A stretch of DNA of 6,013 nucleotides from the NCBI GenBank assembly GCA_004299545.1, contig SCRB01000828.1:1-6013 (forward strand), given 5' to 3'. Below the pieces are notes generated by a model. That model saw only the letters and a list, made by a program, of their open reading frames with translations. It did no database searches and was not told where the DNA came from. Each line of letters starts with the position of its first letter. The stretch's first letter is position 1. Below, one piece after another: positions 1-6,013 of this stretch. The stretch comes from Rhizobiaceae bacterium (GTDB taxonomy: Bacteria; Pseudomonadota; Alphaproteobacteria; Rhizobiales; Rhizobiaceae). Position numbers and translations under genes: made by a program.

Positions 1-782
1 TGCACCAGATTATCGATCTTGGTTCCCTCTCCGATGACAGTGTCCGTCATGCCGCCCCGATCGATGGTCGTATTGGCGCCGATTTCCACGTCGTCCTGGA
101 TGATGACTCGGCCGATTTGCGGGATTTTCTCGGGGCCGTTCTTGCCGGGCACATAGCCGAATCCGTCCTGGCCGATTTGCACGCCGGCATGAAAAACGAC
201 ACGATTGCCCACCAGCGCGGCCTGGATGCTCGTTCCGGGTCCGACGAAGCAATCCCGGCCGATCTGGCAGAATGGCCCCACCACGGCGCGTGGCGCGATC
301 ACGCTACCCCTGCCAACCGCGGCGCCCGCGCAAACCACCGCGCCCGCCTCGACGATCGCGCCTTCCTCGATAAAGGCGCCATCTTCCACGAAAGCCGCAG
401 ACGAAATGCCCTTTTCCTGCGTCAGCGGGCTGGGCCGTGCCGCCGTGGGATAAAGCAGACGCGCCACCGCCGCGAAGGCGTAATGCGGCCTCTCCGAGGC
501 GAGGACGGCCAGTTCGGGCGGTGCCTTGGCGGCAACATTGGGGCTGCACAAAAGGGCTGCCGCCTTAAGCGTCGGGATCAGCGCTTCGTTGCGCTTCCCT
601 TCGATATAGACGAGCATCCCCTCCCCGCCCAATTCGGCAGAGGCAATGCCAAGGATTTTGATGTTCGCATGCGCGGAATCGACGAGCTTCGCGCCCGTCA
701 GGGCAGCGAGGTCGCCGGCGGTGTAGGTGCTCGACGGCACAAAGAAAACCGGTTCGGCCATAGGTCGGGTGTTGTTACACAT
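1..782 (-). CDS. lpxD: UDP-3-O-(3-hydroxyacyl)glucosamine N-acyltransferase LpxD (3' end missing)
   Basis: LpxD transfers a 3-hydroxyacyl chain from acyl-ACP to the 2-amino group of UDP-3-O-acyl-glucosamine, an early cytoplasmic step of lipid A synthesis. I translated 260 codons from the ATG at 782. Residues about 10-110 fit the N-terminal uridine-binding domain. From about residue 125 the protein is a left-handed beta-helix of hexapeptide repeats, including the family block GQDGFGY (204-210), then [11 protein letters not shown] (234-244) and KIDNLV at the window edge. The catalytic histidine of the family (IAHNV motif) should follow within a few residues but is outside. The usual length is near 340-355, so roughly 90 residues are missing. 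The start is ambiguous: the ATG at 782 has GGGAG close upstream, whereas the ATG at 761 (MAEPVFF) fits the usual N-terminus of relatives but has no visible ribosome site. It lies 41 bases after bamA, probably cotranscribed; fabZ and lpxA are expected next. Confidence 0.96.
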   Translation of the reverse strand, partial: MCNNTRPMAEPVFFVPSSTYTAGDLAALTGAKLVDSAHANIKILGIASAELGGEGMLVYIEGKRNEALIPTLKAAALLCSPNVAAKAPPELAVLASERPHYAFAAVARLLYPTAARPSPLTQEKGISSAAFVEDGAFIEEGAIVEAGAVVCAGAAVGRGSVIAPRAVVGPFCQIGRDCFVGPGTSIQAALVGNRVVFHAGVQIGQDGFGYVPGKNGPEKIPQIGRVIIQDDVEIGANTTIDRGGMTDTVIGEGTKIDNLV

Positions 783-785
783 TTT

Positions 786-790
786 CTCCC
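786..790 (-). promoter_or_regulatory. Ribosome binding site favouring the upstream lpxD start
   Basis: On the minus strand GGGAG is followed by three A's and then the ATG at 782. The spacing is short but this is the only purine-rich site near either candidate lpxD start. The 41-base bamA-lpxD gap also contains the 10-base palindrome GAACCGGTTC (797-806), for which I have no function to offer. Confidence 0.5.
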
Positions 791-823
791 GAGCGTGAAC
801 CGGTTCGGGAGACACCGGCTGCA

Positions 824-3187
824 TCAGAAGCGTGTCGAGACACCGAAATTGAAATTCTGGACCTTGTCGCCCTTCTGTTTCAGAACCGGTACGGCGAAAT
901 CCACGCGCAACGGACCGAAGGGAGAAGCCCACAGGATACTGGCGCCGAGAGACGCGCGCCAGGCCATGGACGTGCCCGCCATCTGGCCGTGATCGTCCAC
1001 CGGATTGCCGTAAAGCGTCGCGGCATCGGCGAAGACGGCACCCCGTAACCCAATATCCGAGGGGATAAAGGGCAACGGGAACTGCAATTCGGCAGTGGCA
1101 TCAAAATAGGTCGTGCCGCCCAGATGGTCGTGCGTAACGGAGTCATAGGGGCCGATGCCGTTATATTCGAAGCCGCGGATAATCCGATCGTCGTTCTGGA
1201 ACAGATCAAAGACGCGGAGATCGTGGCCCAGCCCGGTCATATAGCCCGCGCCGCCGGCGAACAGCGCAACGATGTCCATTTCGTCGGAAACGGTCGTGTA
1301 GTAGTTGGCGCGGCCCGAGAATTTCAGGAAGTTCGCGTCGCCGCCAAGCCCGGCATATTCCTGCGAGAAGGTCGCATAGATGCCTTCATGCGGGTTCTTC
1401 AGGTCGTCGATGGTGTTGTAGAGGATGGTGTTGCTGACCGAAGACTTGGTCCAGGGACTGTCGTTCACGGCGTCGATAATTGCTGGAGCAATACCGCACG
1501 GGTTGCTGGCGCCCGCTTCAGCGCAATTATCCAGCTTATACTTCTCGCTCGTGAAGTTATACGCTACCTGCGTCGACAATTGCTCGGTGATCGGCAGGCC
1601 GAAACGCACGGTGCCCCCGGTGGTTTCCGAGTGGTAATGCGTATAATCCACCTCGTTCTGGAAGAGATCGAAGCCCGCCGAAATCCGCCTTCCGAGGAAA
1701 TAGGGCTCGGTGAAGGACAGCGCGTAATTGTGCCCCCCACTCAGGCCGACGCCCGCGGACAGCTTGATATACTGGCCGCGGCCGAGGAAGTTCTTCTCGA
1801 TGATCGCGCCCGAAAGGTTGATACCCTTGCCGGTTGTCGCGGTCTGGCCCGTCGAATAGCCAGCGCCGATCGTGAACTGGCCGGTGGACTTTTCCACGAC
1901 ATCGACGACCAGGATGACCTGATCCGGCTTGCTGCCCGGCGCGGTGGAGATGTTCACGCTCGAGAAATAATCGAGATCTTCGAGCCGCTTCTTCGCGCGC
2001 TGGACGAGGACCTGATTGTAGGCATCGCCTTCGTTGATGTCGAATTCGCGCCGGATGACGTAATCGCGCGTGCGGGTATTTCCCCGGATCAGAATCTTCT
2101 GGATATAGACGCGCGGCCCCTGATTGACCGAGTAAACGACCGAAATTGTGCGGCTGGCGAAGTCGCGATTGCCGCGCGGCGTGACCTGCGCAAAGGCGTA
2201 GCCCTCGCCGGCGACCTTGTTGGTGATGGCGACGATACTGTCTTCGACACCCTTGGCGCTGTAGGTCGAGCCCTTGCGCGTATCCAGAAGCGGCTGCAGC
2301 GATTTGGAATCGATGCCCTCGACATTGCTTTCAACACCGATATCGCCAAAGCGATATTTCTGCCCCTCGTCCACCGTGAACGTGATGGTATAGGCGTTCT
2401 TGCTCTGGTCGAGATTCGCGGATGAAGAAATGACGCGGAAATCCGCATAGCCGTGATCGTAGTAGAACCGGCGCAGCTTCTCCTCGTCCGCGCTGAGGCG
2501 GTTCGGATCATAGACGTCGTTGCGCAACAGGAAGGAGAGGAAATTCGACTGGTGAGTCGAGATCACATCCTTGAGCCGCCGTGCACTGAAGGCGTGATTT
2601 CCGACGAAATCGATGGCGACGATCTTGGTCCTGCCACCTTCCTCGATCTTGAAAGCGACATTGACCCGGTTTTCCCCGAGATCGATGACCTGAGGCGTGA
2701 CAACGGCATCCTCGCGACCGATATGGGCGTAGGCCTGCTTGATCGTCTCGACACTCTGGTTCAGCGCCTCGGTCGAAAATGTTCCGCGCGGCTTCAGCGA
2801 CACATATTGCTGAAGTTCGTTGTCCTTGATCTTCTTGTTGCCTTGGAAGATGACCTGGTTGACCACCGAATATTCATCGACCTGGACGACAAGGGCGCTG
2901 CCGGCCTGATGGATCCGGACATTGGAGAACAGCCCGGTCGCAAACAGCTTCTTGACCGCCTCGTTGATGTCGCTGTTGCTGAAGGACTTGCCCGGCTTGA
3001 TGCCCATATAGTCGCGGATCGTCGCGGCATCGACGCGCTTGTTGCCGCGCACCTCGATGCGGCTGACGACAGCGGCCTCGGCCGCGGTTACGCCGGCAAG
3101 TTGAACGACGACGGTTCCGGGAACGACCAGACCGGCTGATAGAGCAAACGCGGAAGCGGCGCTCAGGAATTTCGAAGCTGCCTTCAT
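824..3187 (-). CDS. bamA: Outer membrane protein assembly factor BamA (Omp85 family)
   Basis: BamA is the essential core of the BAM complex. It receives unfolded beta-barrel proteins in the periplasm and inserts them into the outer membrane. The 787-residue product starts with a signal peptide (about 1-38, likely cut after AEA). Five POTRA domains follow at about 41-107, 108-184, 186-275, 277-355 and 358-433, each showing the recurring 'I.(V/F).GN' strand. The rest, about 434-787, is the 16-strand barrel. The loop-6 motif RGF is at 671-673, and the C-terminus ends in Phe (VSTRF), the canonical outer-membrane signature. Length is normal for Hyphomicrobiales. The start is fixed by an in-frame TAA 12 bases upstream. 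The only two cysteines, C555 and C564, fall in a predicted surface loop. The gene sits downstream of rseP after an unusually long gap and upstream of lpxD; no skp gene separates bamA from lpxD. Confidence 0.98.
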   Translation of the reverse strand: MKAASKFLSAASAFALSAGLVVPGTVVVQLAGVTAAEAAVVSRIEVRGNKRVDAATIRDYMGIKPGKSFSNSDINEAVKKLFATGLFSNVRIHQAGSALVVQVDEYSVVNQVIFQGNKKIKDNELQQYVSLKPRGTFSTEALNQSVETIKQAYAHIGREDAVVTPQVIDLGENRVNVAFKIEEGGRTKIVAIDFVGNHAFSARRLKDVISTHQSNFLSFLLRNDVYDPNRLSADEEKLRRFYYDHGYADFRVISSSANLDQSKNAYTITFTVDEGQKYRFGDIGVESNVEGIDSKSLQPLLDTRKGSTYSAKGVEDSIVAITNKVAGEGYAFAQVTPRGNRDFASRTISVVYSVNQGPRVYIQKILIRGNTRTRDYVIRREFDINEGDAYNQVLVQRAKKRLEDLDYFSSVNISTAPGSKPDQVILVVDVVEKSTGQFTIGAGYSTGQTATTGKGINLSGAIIEKNFLGRGQYIKLSAGVGLSGGHNYALSFTEPYFLGRRISAGFDLFQNEVDYTHYHSETTGGTVRFGLPITEQLSTQVAYNFTSEKYKLDNCAEAGASNPCGIAPAIIDAVNDSPWTKSSVSNTILYNTIDDLKNPHEGIYATFSQEYAGLGGDANFLKFSGRANYYTTVSDEMDIVALFAGGAGYMTGLGHDLRVFDLFQNDDRIIRGFEYNGIGPYDSVTHDHLGGTTYFDATAELQFPLPFIPSDIGLRGAVFADAATLYGNPVDDHGQMAGTSMAWRASLGASILWASPFGPLRVDFAVPVLKQKGDKVQNFNFGVSTRF

Positions 3188-3199
3188 CGGGCGTGATTA

Positions 3200-3228
3200 C
3201 CTTTTCTCGTAGTCCCCACGGCGAGAAA
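3200..3228 (-). promoter_or_regulatory. Leader hairpin next to the bamA ribosome binding site
   Basis: In the bamA transcript TTTCTCG (3228-3222) can pair with CGAGAAA (3209-3203) across a 12-base loop. The 3' arm runs directly into AAAAGG (3205-3200), the only Shine-Dalgarno-like sequence before the ATG at 3187, and covers three of its A's. The ribosome site is 12 bases from the start codon, longer than usual. A 7-base inverted repeat of this kind is expected by chance about once in a few hundred bases, so its position rather than its strength makes it notable. Confidence 0.4.
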
Positions 3229-3241
3229 CCCGGCCATTCGG

Positions 3242-3258
3242 TACGGTTCGATACCGTA
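3242..3258 (-). repeat. Small inverted repeat in the bamA leader
   Basis: TACGGT and ACCGTA form a 6-base inverted repeat with a 5-base spacer. It lies just downstream of, and slightly overlapping, the candidate -10 element at 3256-3261. It could be an operator dyad or the first hairpin of the bamA leader; it could also be chance. Confidence 0.3.
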
Positions 3259-3283
3259 TTAGCCGGATTTTCCCTACACGCAA
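3256..3283 (-). promoter_or_regulatory. Weak candidate promoter for bamA
   Basis: TTGCGT (3283-3278) and TAATAC (3261-3256) are separated by 16 bases on the minus strand. Each matches only three of six bases of the housekeeping consensus, though alphaproteobacterial promoters are often poor matches. It would give a leader of about 60 bases before the bamA ATG. I list it because it is the best pair I could find in the gap. Confidence 0.2.
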
Positions 3284-3290
3284 GGCTTCT

Positions 3291-3307
3291 GGTTAATTTG
3301 TGTTTAC
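3291..3307 (-). promoter_or_regulatory. Candidate CtrA binding site upstream of bamA
   Basis: The minus strand reads GTAA, seven bases, then TTAACC. The known CtrA consensus in alphaproteobacteria is TTAA-N7-TTAA(C), so this is one mismatch away with the correct spacing. It lies just upstream of the candidate -35 element and about 105 bases before the bamA start. CtrA is a cell-cycle response regulator in this class. The call rests on motif match alone. Confidence 0.3.
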
Positions 3308-3316
3308 TTACCCGCG

Positions 3317-3340
3317 TGGCGTGGCATTCCCGTCACGCCA
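3317..3340. repeat. 7-base inverted repeat in the rseP-bamA gap
   Basis: TGGCGTG (3317-3323) and CACGCCA (3334-3340) can form a 7-base-pair GC-rich stem with a 10-base loop. No T-run follows on either strand, so it does not look like an intrinsic terminator. It may be an operator dyad or chance. Confidence 0.3.
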
Positions 3341-3436
3341 ATCGCCGGTCATGGTAAACGCCGTCTCAACCAACGGCTTTCTTCGGTAAGGATTTCCTCC
3401 CCAATCGTTTACGGCTCGCGCAAGCGCGGCACCTTT

Positions 3437-3487
3437 GTTTTGCGCTATTCCGGACGCAAAACCGCTGCATACTTTTGCTGGAATAGC
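3437..3487 (-). other. Nested stem-loop one base after the rseP stop, with an alternative fold
   Basis: In the transcript GCTATTCC (3487-3480) pairs with GGAATAGC (3451-3444). Inside it GCAAAA (3478-3473) pairs with TTTTGC (3461-3456) around an 11-base loop, giving 14 pairs with a small asymmetric internal loop. The inner 3' arm can instead pair downstream: GTTTTGCG (3462-3455) with CGCAAAAC (3444-3437), 8 pairs and a 10-base loop. The two folds exclude each other. No T-run follows either one, so an intrinsic terminator is not supported. A 3' mRNA-stabilising or processing structure, or a Rho-dependent pause site, is possible. Confidence 0.45.
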
Positions 3488-3488
3488 T

Positions 3489-4619
3489 CTAGCACCCGAA
3501 CAGGTCGTTCCAGAATACGAATCCCATGAATGCCAGAACAAGCACGAATCCGGCGCGGTAGACAAGTTCCACGATGCGATCCGAAACCGGCCGGCGAATG
3601 ACGGCTTCGATCAGGTAGAACATGAGATGGCCCCCATCCAGGGGCGGTATCGGCAACAGGTTGAGAACGCCGATGCCCACCGACAGGAGCGCCATCAGCT
3701 GCACCAGCCATTCGAAGCCGAGTTTGGCGGCCCGACCCGCCATGTCGGCGATCTTCACGGGGCCACCCAATTGGCACCGATCCTCGCGCCCGACGGCGAA
3801 ACGCTGGAGGAACTGGCCGGTCCGTCCGATGATTTCCGCCGTCTGGATGGTCGCTTGCCCGAGCGCCCCGACCGGACCGTAGGTCACGCGATGCGGTTTC
3901 CCGAGCGCCTCGTCGTTGACGACGCCGATGATGCCGATCTTGACCGTATTACCGAGCACGTCCTTCTGTTCGGTCGCCTGCGGCGTGGCCATAAGGGTGA
4001 TATCCTTGCCGTCCCGGCGAACAACGAAAGCGAGCTTGTCGCCGGGCCGGTCCGAGACCAGCCGCTGCACGTCCCCGAACGTATCGACTTTTGTGCCGTC
4101 CACGGAGACGAAGCGGTCCCCCGGCTTGAAGCCTGCTTCCGCGGCGGGGCTGCCAGGCCGAACCTCCGCGACCATCGGTTCCGCGACATATTGCCCATAG
4201 AGGGTGAACATGACCGTGAAAACGGCGATCGTCAGGAGAAAATTGAAGAAAGGTCCCGCCGCGACCGTCGCCGCGCGCTTCCACAAGGCCTGGGTATGGA
4301 AGGCGACCTTCAGTTCCTCCTCGTCCAGGTTCGAAACTTCCTGGGGATCCGGCGTGCTCGTGGCGCTCATGTCGCCGACGAATTTCACGTAGCCGCCAAG
4401 CGGGATCGCGGAGAGTTTCCAGCGCGTTCCCCTGCGGTCGTAAAACCCGAAAAGCTCTGGCCCGAAGCCGATCGAGAAGGCCTTCACGCCGATGCCGCAC
4501 CACCTGCCCACGAGGTAATGCCCCATTTCATGGATGAAGACGACGACCGTCAGCACGAACAGGAAAGGAATGATCGTGCCGACAAAAAGGCTGCCCGCGC
4601 CGGAAATCAGAGACAGCAT
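3489..4619 (-). CDS. rseP: Site-2 intramembrane zinc metalloprotease RseP
   Basis: RseP is an inner-membrane M50 protease that cuts within membrane-spanning segments, releasing anti-sigma factors and clearing leftover signal peptides. In this lineage its substrates are not evident from sequence. The 376-residue product has an N-terminal transmembrane helix with HEMGH (H30, E31, H34), the zinc-binding HExxH. The conserved AGPFFNF block (121-127) follows, then one PDZ domain (about 145-215, with SPAAEAGFKPGD). The second metal-ligand motif NLLPIPPLDGGH spans 320-331 with D328, followed by a final helix. One PDZ and about 375 residues are normal for alphaproteobacteria; the E. coli protein has two PDZ domains and about 450. 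The start is bounded by an in-frame TGA six bases upstream, and AAAGGAA (4636-4630) lies about 11 bases before the ATG. It follows cdsA by 109 bases; the dxr gene found at this point in some alphaproteobacteria is absent. Confidence 0.97.
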   Translation of the reverse strand: MLSLISGAGSLFVGTIIPFLFVLTVVVFIHEMGHYLVGRWCGIGVKAFSIGFGPELFGFYDRRGTRWKLSAIPLGGYVKFVGDMSATSTPDPQEVSNLDEEELKVAFHTQALWKRAATVAAGPFFNFLLTIAVFTVMFTLYGQYVAEPMVAEVRPGSPAAEAGFKPGDRFVSVDGTKVDTFGDVQRLVSDRPGDKLAFVVRRDGKDITLMATPQATEQKDVLGNTVKIGIIGVVNDEALGKPHRVTYGPVGALGQATIQTAEIIGRTGQFLQRFAVGREDRCQLGGPVKIADMAGRAAKLGFEWLVQLMALLSVGIGVLNLLPIPPLDGGHLMFYLIEAVIRRPVSDRIVELVYRAGFVLVLAFMGFVFWNDLFGC

Positions 4620-4629
4620 GGATCAATCG

Positions 4630-4636
4630 TTCCTTT
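4630..4636 (-). promoter_or_regulatory. Ribosome binding site of rseP
   Basis: AAAGGAA on the minus strand lies 10-11 bases before the ATG at 4619. It is the only purine-rich site between the cdsA stop and that ATG, and the in-frame TGA at 4625-4623 rules out a longer reading. The rest of the 109-base gap (4620-4728) has only a 6-base stem, GCTGCC/GGCAGC at 4650-4671, and no promoter I would defend. Confidence 0.5.
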
Positions 4637-4728
4637 CGCTCGTGGCGAGGCTGCCGGGTCAATATGGCAGCGATCGGGGCGAATCGATGGCCCTCTCGGG
4701 CTTGGGCTTATCGTGTGCATCGCTTCGA

Positions 4729-5601
4729 TCAGGGCCGGAAGAGCCCGTGAGCGGGCAGGTCGAAGCCCGCCATGATGCCACCGATGAGGTACAGGGTGAA
4801 GGCTGCCGCCACGAGCGCATCGATCCGGTCCATCAGGCCTCCGTGGCCCGGGATGAGATTGCTGGAATCCTTCACGCCGTAGCGGCGCTTGACAGCCGAT
4901 TCGAAGAGGTCGCCGACCTGCCCCACAACCGAGAGAGCCAGTGCGGCAATCCCGGTCCCAACCGTCGGTTGCCGGCCGATGCAGAATAGAAAGACGAAGG
5001 CAGCCACGATGCCGCCTGCCGTGCCTCCGATAGCGCCGCTCCAGGTCTTGCCCGGCGAAATGGACGGCGCCAGCTTCGGTCCACCAAAAAGGCGGCCGCA
5101 AAAATAAGCCATCACGTCCGTCGCCCACACGACCGAGAAGAGAAAGAGGATAGCGTAGAGCCCTGCCCTGTCGTCATCGCGAAGGAATGCCAGGGCAACC
5201 GCGGAAAAACCTGCGTAAGCAAGCGCCGCAAGGCCGGCATGATATCGGCCCGCGAAAAAGCCCGTCGCCCAGCTACAGGCGATCCCGACCAGAAGGACCG
5301 ACAGGACGACGCCGCTGTCTTGAGTGAAAAGGGAAAGCTCAAGAGCTGCAAGCGCAAGCGCTGGGACAAGCCAGCGCGGCGAACGGCCGGCTTTCCGGGC
5401 CATGCCTATCCATTCGGCAAAAATGACGGCCGACCCCACGACGATCAGGACACGGAAAGCAAAACCGCCCATCCATGTCGCCGCGATCGCGACCGCCGCA
5501 AGCACCAGCGCGGAGAGCGCCCGCATGCCGGCATCGGCAAAACCGCCCTTCCGTCGCGATTGCAAATCCGGCGGCAATGGCTCCGGTCCGGTTTCGCTCA
5601 T
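4729..5601 (-). CDS. cdsA: Phosphatidate cytidylyltransferase (CDP-diglyceride synthase) CdsA
   Basis: CdsA is a polytopic inner-membrane enzyme. It joins CTP and phosphatidic acid into CDP-diacylglycerol, the precursor of phosphatidylglycerol, cardiolipin, phosphatidylserine and phosphatidylethanolamine. The 290-residue product has a hydrophilic N-terminus of about 25 residues and then a series of hydrophobic helices, about seven or eight. The conserved [15 protein letters not shown] region (160-174) and [12 protein letters not shown] (182-193) are present. The family signature runs from S235 to D261: K238, R239, K244, D245, then PGHGG (251-255) and MDRID (257-261), with the acidic metal-binding residues intact. 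Its ATG overlaps the uppS stop as ATGA, indicating translational coupling, and no good ribosome site is seen. M26 could be a shorter start, but the coupled ATG is preferred. Length is normal for the family. Confidence 0.97.
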   Translation of the reverse strand: MSETGPEPLPPDLQSRRKGGFADAGMRALSALVLAAVAIAATWMGGFAFRVLIVVGSAVIFAEWIGMARKAGRSPRWLVPALALAALELSLFTQDSGVVLSVLLVGIACSWATGFFAGRYHAGLAALAYAGFSAVALAFLRDDDRAGLYAILFLFSVVWATDVMAYFCGRLFGGPKLAPSISPGKTWSGAIGGTAGGIVAAFVFLFCIGRQPTVGTGIAALALSVVGQVGDLFESAVKRRYGVKDSSNLIPGHGGLMDRIDALVAAAFTLYLIGGIMAGFDLPAHGLFRP

Positions 5602-6013
5602 GAAGCGACATCGCGCTGGGCGACGCCGCCGAAGCGACGGTCCCTGGCGGCGAAGACGTCGACCGCCTGGATCAGGTCGGCGACGCTGAAATCAGGCCAG
5701 TAGCAGGGCAGGAAGACAAGTTCGGCATAGGCCGCCTGCCACAGCAGGAAATTGGAAAGCCTCTGCTCGCCGCTGGTGCGGATGACGAGGTCCGGATCCG
5801 GCATGCCCGCGGTATCCAGGCGGTTTGCAAAGCTTTCCGCGGTGATATCGGCCGTGGATAGCCCCTCTTCGGCCAGACGGCGGACCGCCCTGACGATCTC
5901 GTCCCTGCCACCATAATTGAAGGCGATGACGAGGTTCATGCTGGTGTTAGCGCGCGTCAGGGCCTCCGCTTCTTCGAGAAGCTTGCGAATATCGGGAGCC
6001 AGGTTCGCGCGTT
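5598..6013 (-). CDS. uppS: Undecaprenyl diphosphate synthase UppS (5' end missing)
   Basis: UppS is a cytosolic cis-prenyltransferase. It adds eight isopentenyl units to farnesyl diphosphate, giving the C55 carrier used for peptidoglycan and surface polysaccharides. The window holds the last 137 codons of a protein usually near 240-250 residues. The reading frame stays open to base 6013, so the gene starts outside. Seen here are [10 protein letters not shown] (local residues 31-40) and the hallmark [16 protein letters not shown], followed by YAE. The two arginines (local 78 and 84) and the glutamate (local 97) have the same spacing as E. coli R194, R200 and E213, which bind isopentenyl diphosphate and magnesium. 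The end RDRRFGG is also typical. The catalytic aspartate of the N-terminal half lies outside the window. The stop overlaps the cdsA start by four bases. In related genomes frr and pyrH precede uppS. Confidence 0.97.
   Translation of the reverse strand, partial: RANLAPDIRKLLEEAEALTRANTSMNLVIAFNYGGRDEIVRAVRRLAEEGLSTADITAESFANRLDTAGMPDPDLVIRTSGEQRLSNFLLWQAAYAELVFLPCYWPDFSVADLIQAVDVFAARDRRFGGVAQRDVAS

Larger units (their letters stand above)
3188..3488. other. 301-base non-coding region between rseP and bamA
   Basis: This is the longest gene-free stretch and is visibly richer in A and T than the flanking genes. I see no credible gene in it. It holds, in bamA orientation, a nested stem-loop right after the rseP stop, a 7-base inverted repeat, a CtrA-like box, a weak promoter candidate and two leader hairpins (each listed separately). 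GTTTAC or its complement occurs at 3302-3307, 3354-3359 and 3407-3412, at 52- and 53-base intervals. The tight packing of the other genes in the cluster suggests the gap is kept for regulation of bamA; that is inference. Confidence 0.7.

Noticed and set aside
747..809. Direct repeat AACCGGTTCGG at 747-757 and 798-808
   Set aside because: It is 11 bases, built on a self-complementary core, with one copy inside lpxD coding sequence. It is too short and isolated to claim a function.
117..992. 291-residue open frame on the plus strand over lpxD and the bamA 3' end
   Set aside because: It crosses two real genes and their gap, has Arg/His-rich low-information composition, and has no ribosome site I would trust.
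1124..2425. 433-residue open frame on the plus strand, antisense to bamA
   Set aside because: Same shadow effect over the POTRA and early barrel coding sequence. There is no family resemblance, and the minus strand reading is unambiguous.
3417..3428. CGCGC-AA-GCGCG palindrome as a possible rseP terminator
   Set aside because: The arms are only five bases with a 2-base centre, and no T-run follows on either strand.
3366..3470. 34-codon Arg/Lys-rich open frame in the rseP-bamA gap (minus strand)
   Set aside because: No ribosome binding site precedes its ATG, and it lies within the stem-loop region. A short basic frame like this is common by chance.
3308..3565. 85-codon frame running from within rseP into the gap (minus strand)
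   Set aside because: It starts inside rseP in another frame, has no ribosome site, and shows no recognisable features.
4620..4728. Possible promoter for rseP (TTGACC at about 4665-4660, minus strand)
   Set aside because: The -35-like hexamer has no matching -10 at a proper distance, and the preceding genes are closely packed.
3435..4775. 446-residue open frame on the plus strand, antisense to rseP
   Set aside because: It mirrors rseP in a GC-rich genome where antisense frames rarely meet stops. Its product is rich in Arg, Asp and His, lacks any recognisable domain, and opposes a clear protease with all its motifs.

Overview
The window is a GC-rich, chromosomal housekeeping segment. It very probably comes from an alphaproteobacterium of the order Hyphomicrobiales (Rhizobiales). 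The gene order uppS-cdsA-rseP-bamA-lpxD and the protein character support this: a single-PDZ RseP of 376 residues and a 787-residue BamA with a long Ala-rich signal peptide. I do not commit to a genus. All five genes lie on the minus strand, so transcription runs from high to low coordinates.

In transcription order, the window opens with the 3' part of uppS (undecaprenyl diphosphate synthase, cut at base 6013). Its stop overlaps the start of cdsA (CDP-diglyceride synthase) by 4 bases. A 109-base gap follows, then rseP (site-2 intramembrane protease). Next is a 301-base non-coding stretch (3188-3488), then bamA (outer-membrane protein assembly factor). After 41 bases comes lpxD (lipid A acyltransferase), whose last quarter runs off the window at base 1. 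No RNA genes, mobile elements, CRISPR arrays, integrases or signs of transfer are visible.

The genes share one job, building the envelope. UppS makes the lipid carrier for peptidoglycan and polysaccharide. CdsA makes the CDP-diacylglycerol from which phospholipids are derived. RseP cleaves membrane-embedded regulatory or signal peptides. BamA inserts beta-barrel proteins into the outer membrane, and LpxD commits UDP-acyl-glucosamine to lipid A.

The only part not explained by ordinary coding is the rseP-bamA gap. It holds several inverted repeats: a nested stem-loop one base after the rseP stop with a competing alternative fold, and a hairpin touching the bamA ribosome binding site. It also has a CtrA-like site, a weak promoter candidate and evenly spaced GTTTAC hexamers. 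These suggest that bamA has its own promoter and a structured leader, but none is proven by sequence alone. I found no convincing new system here.
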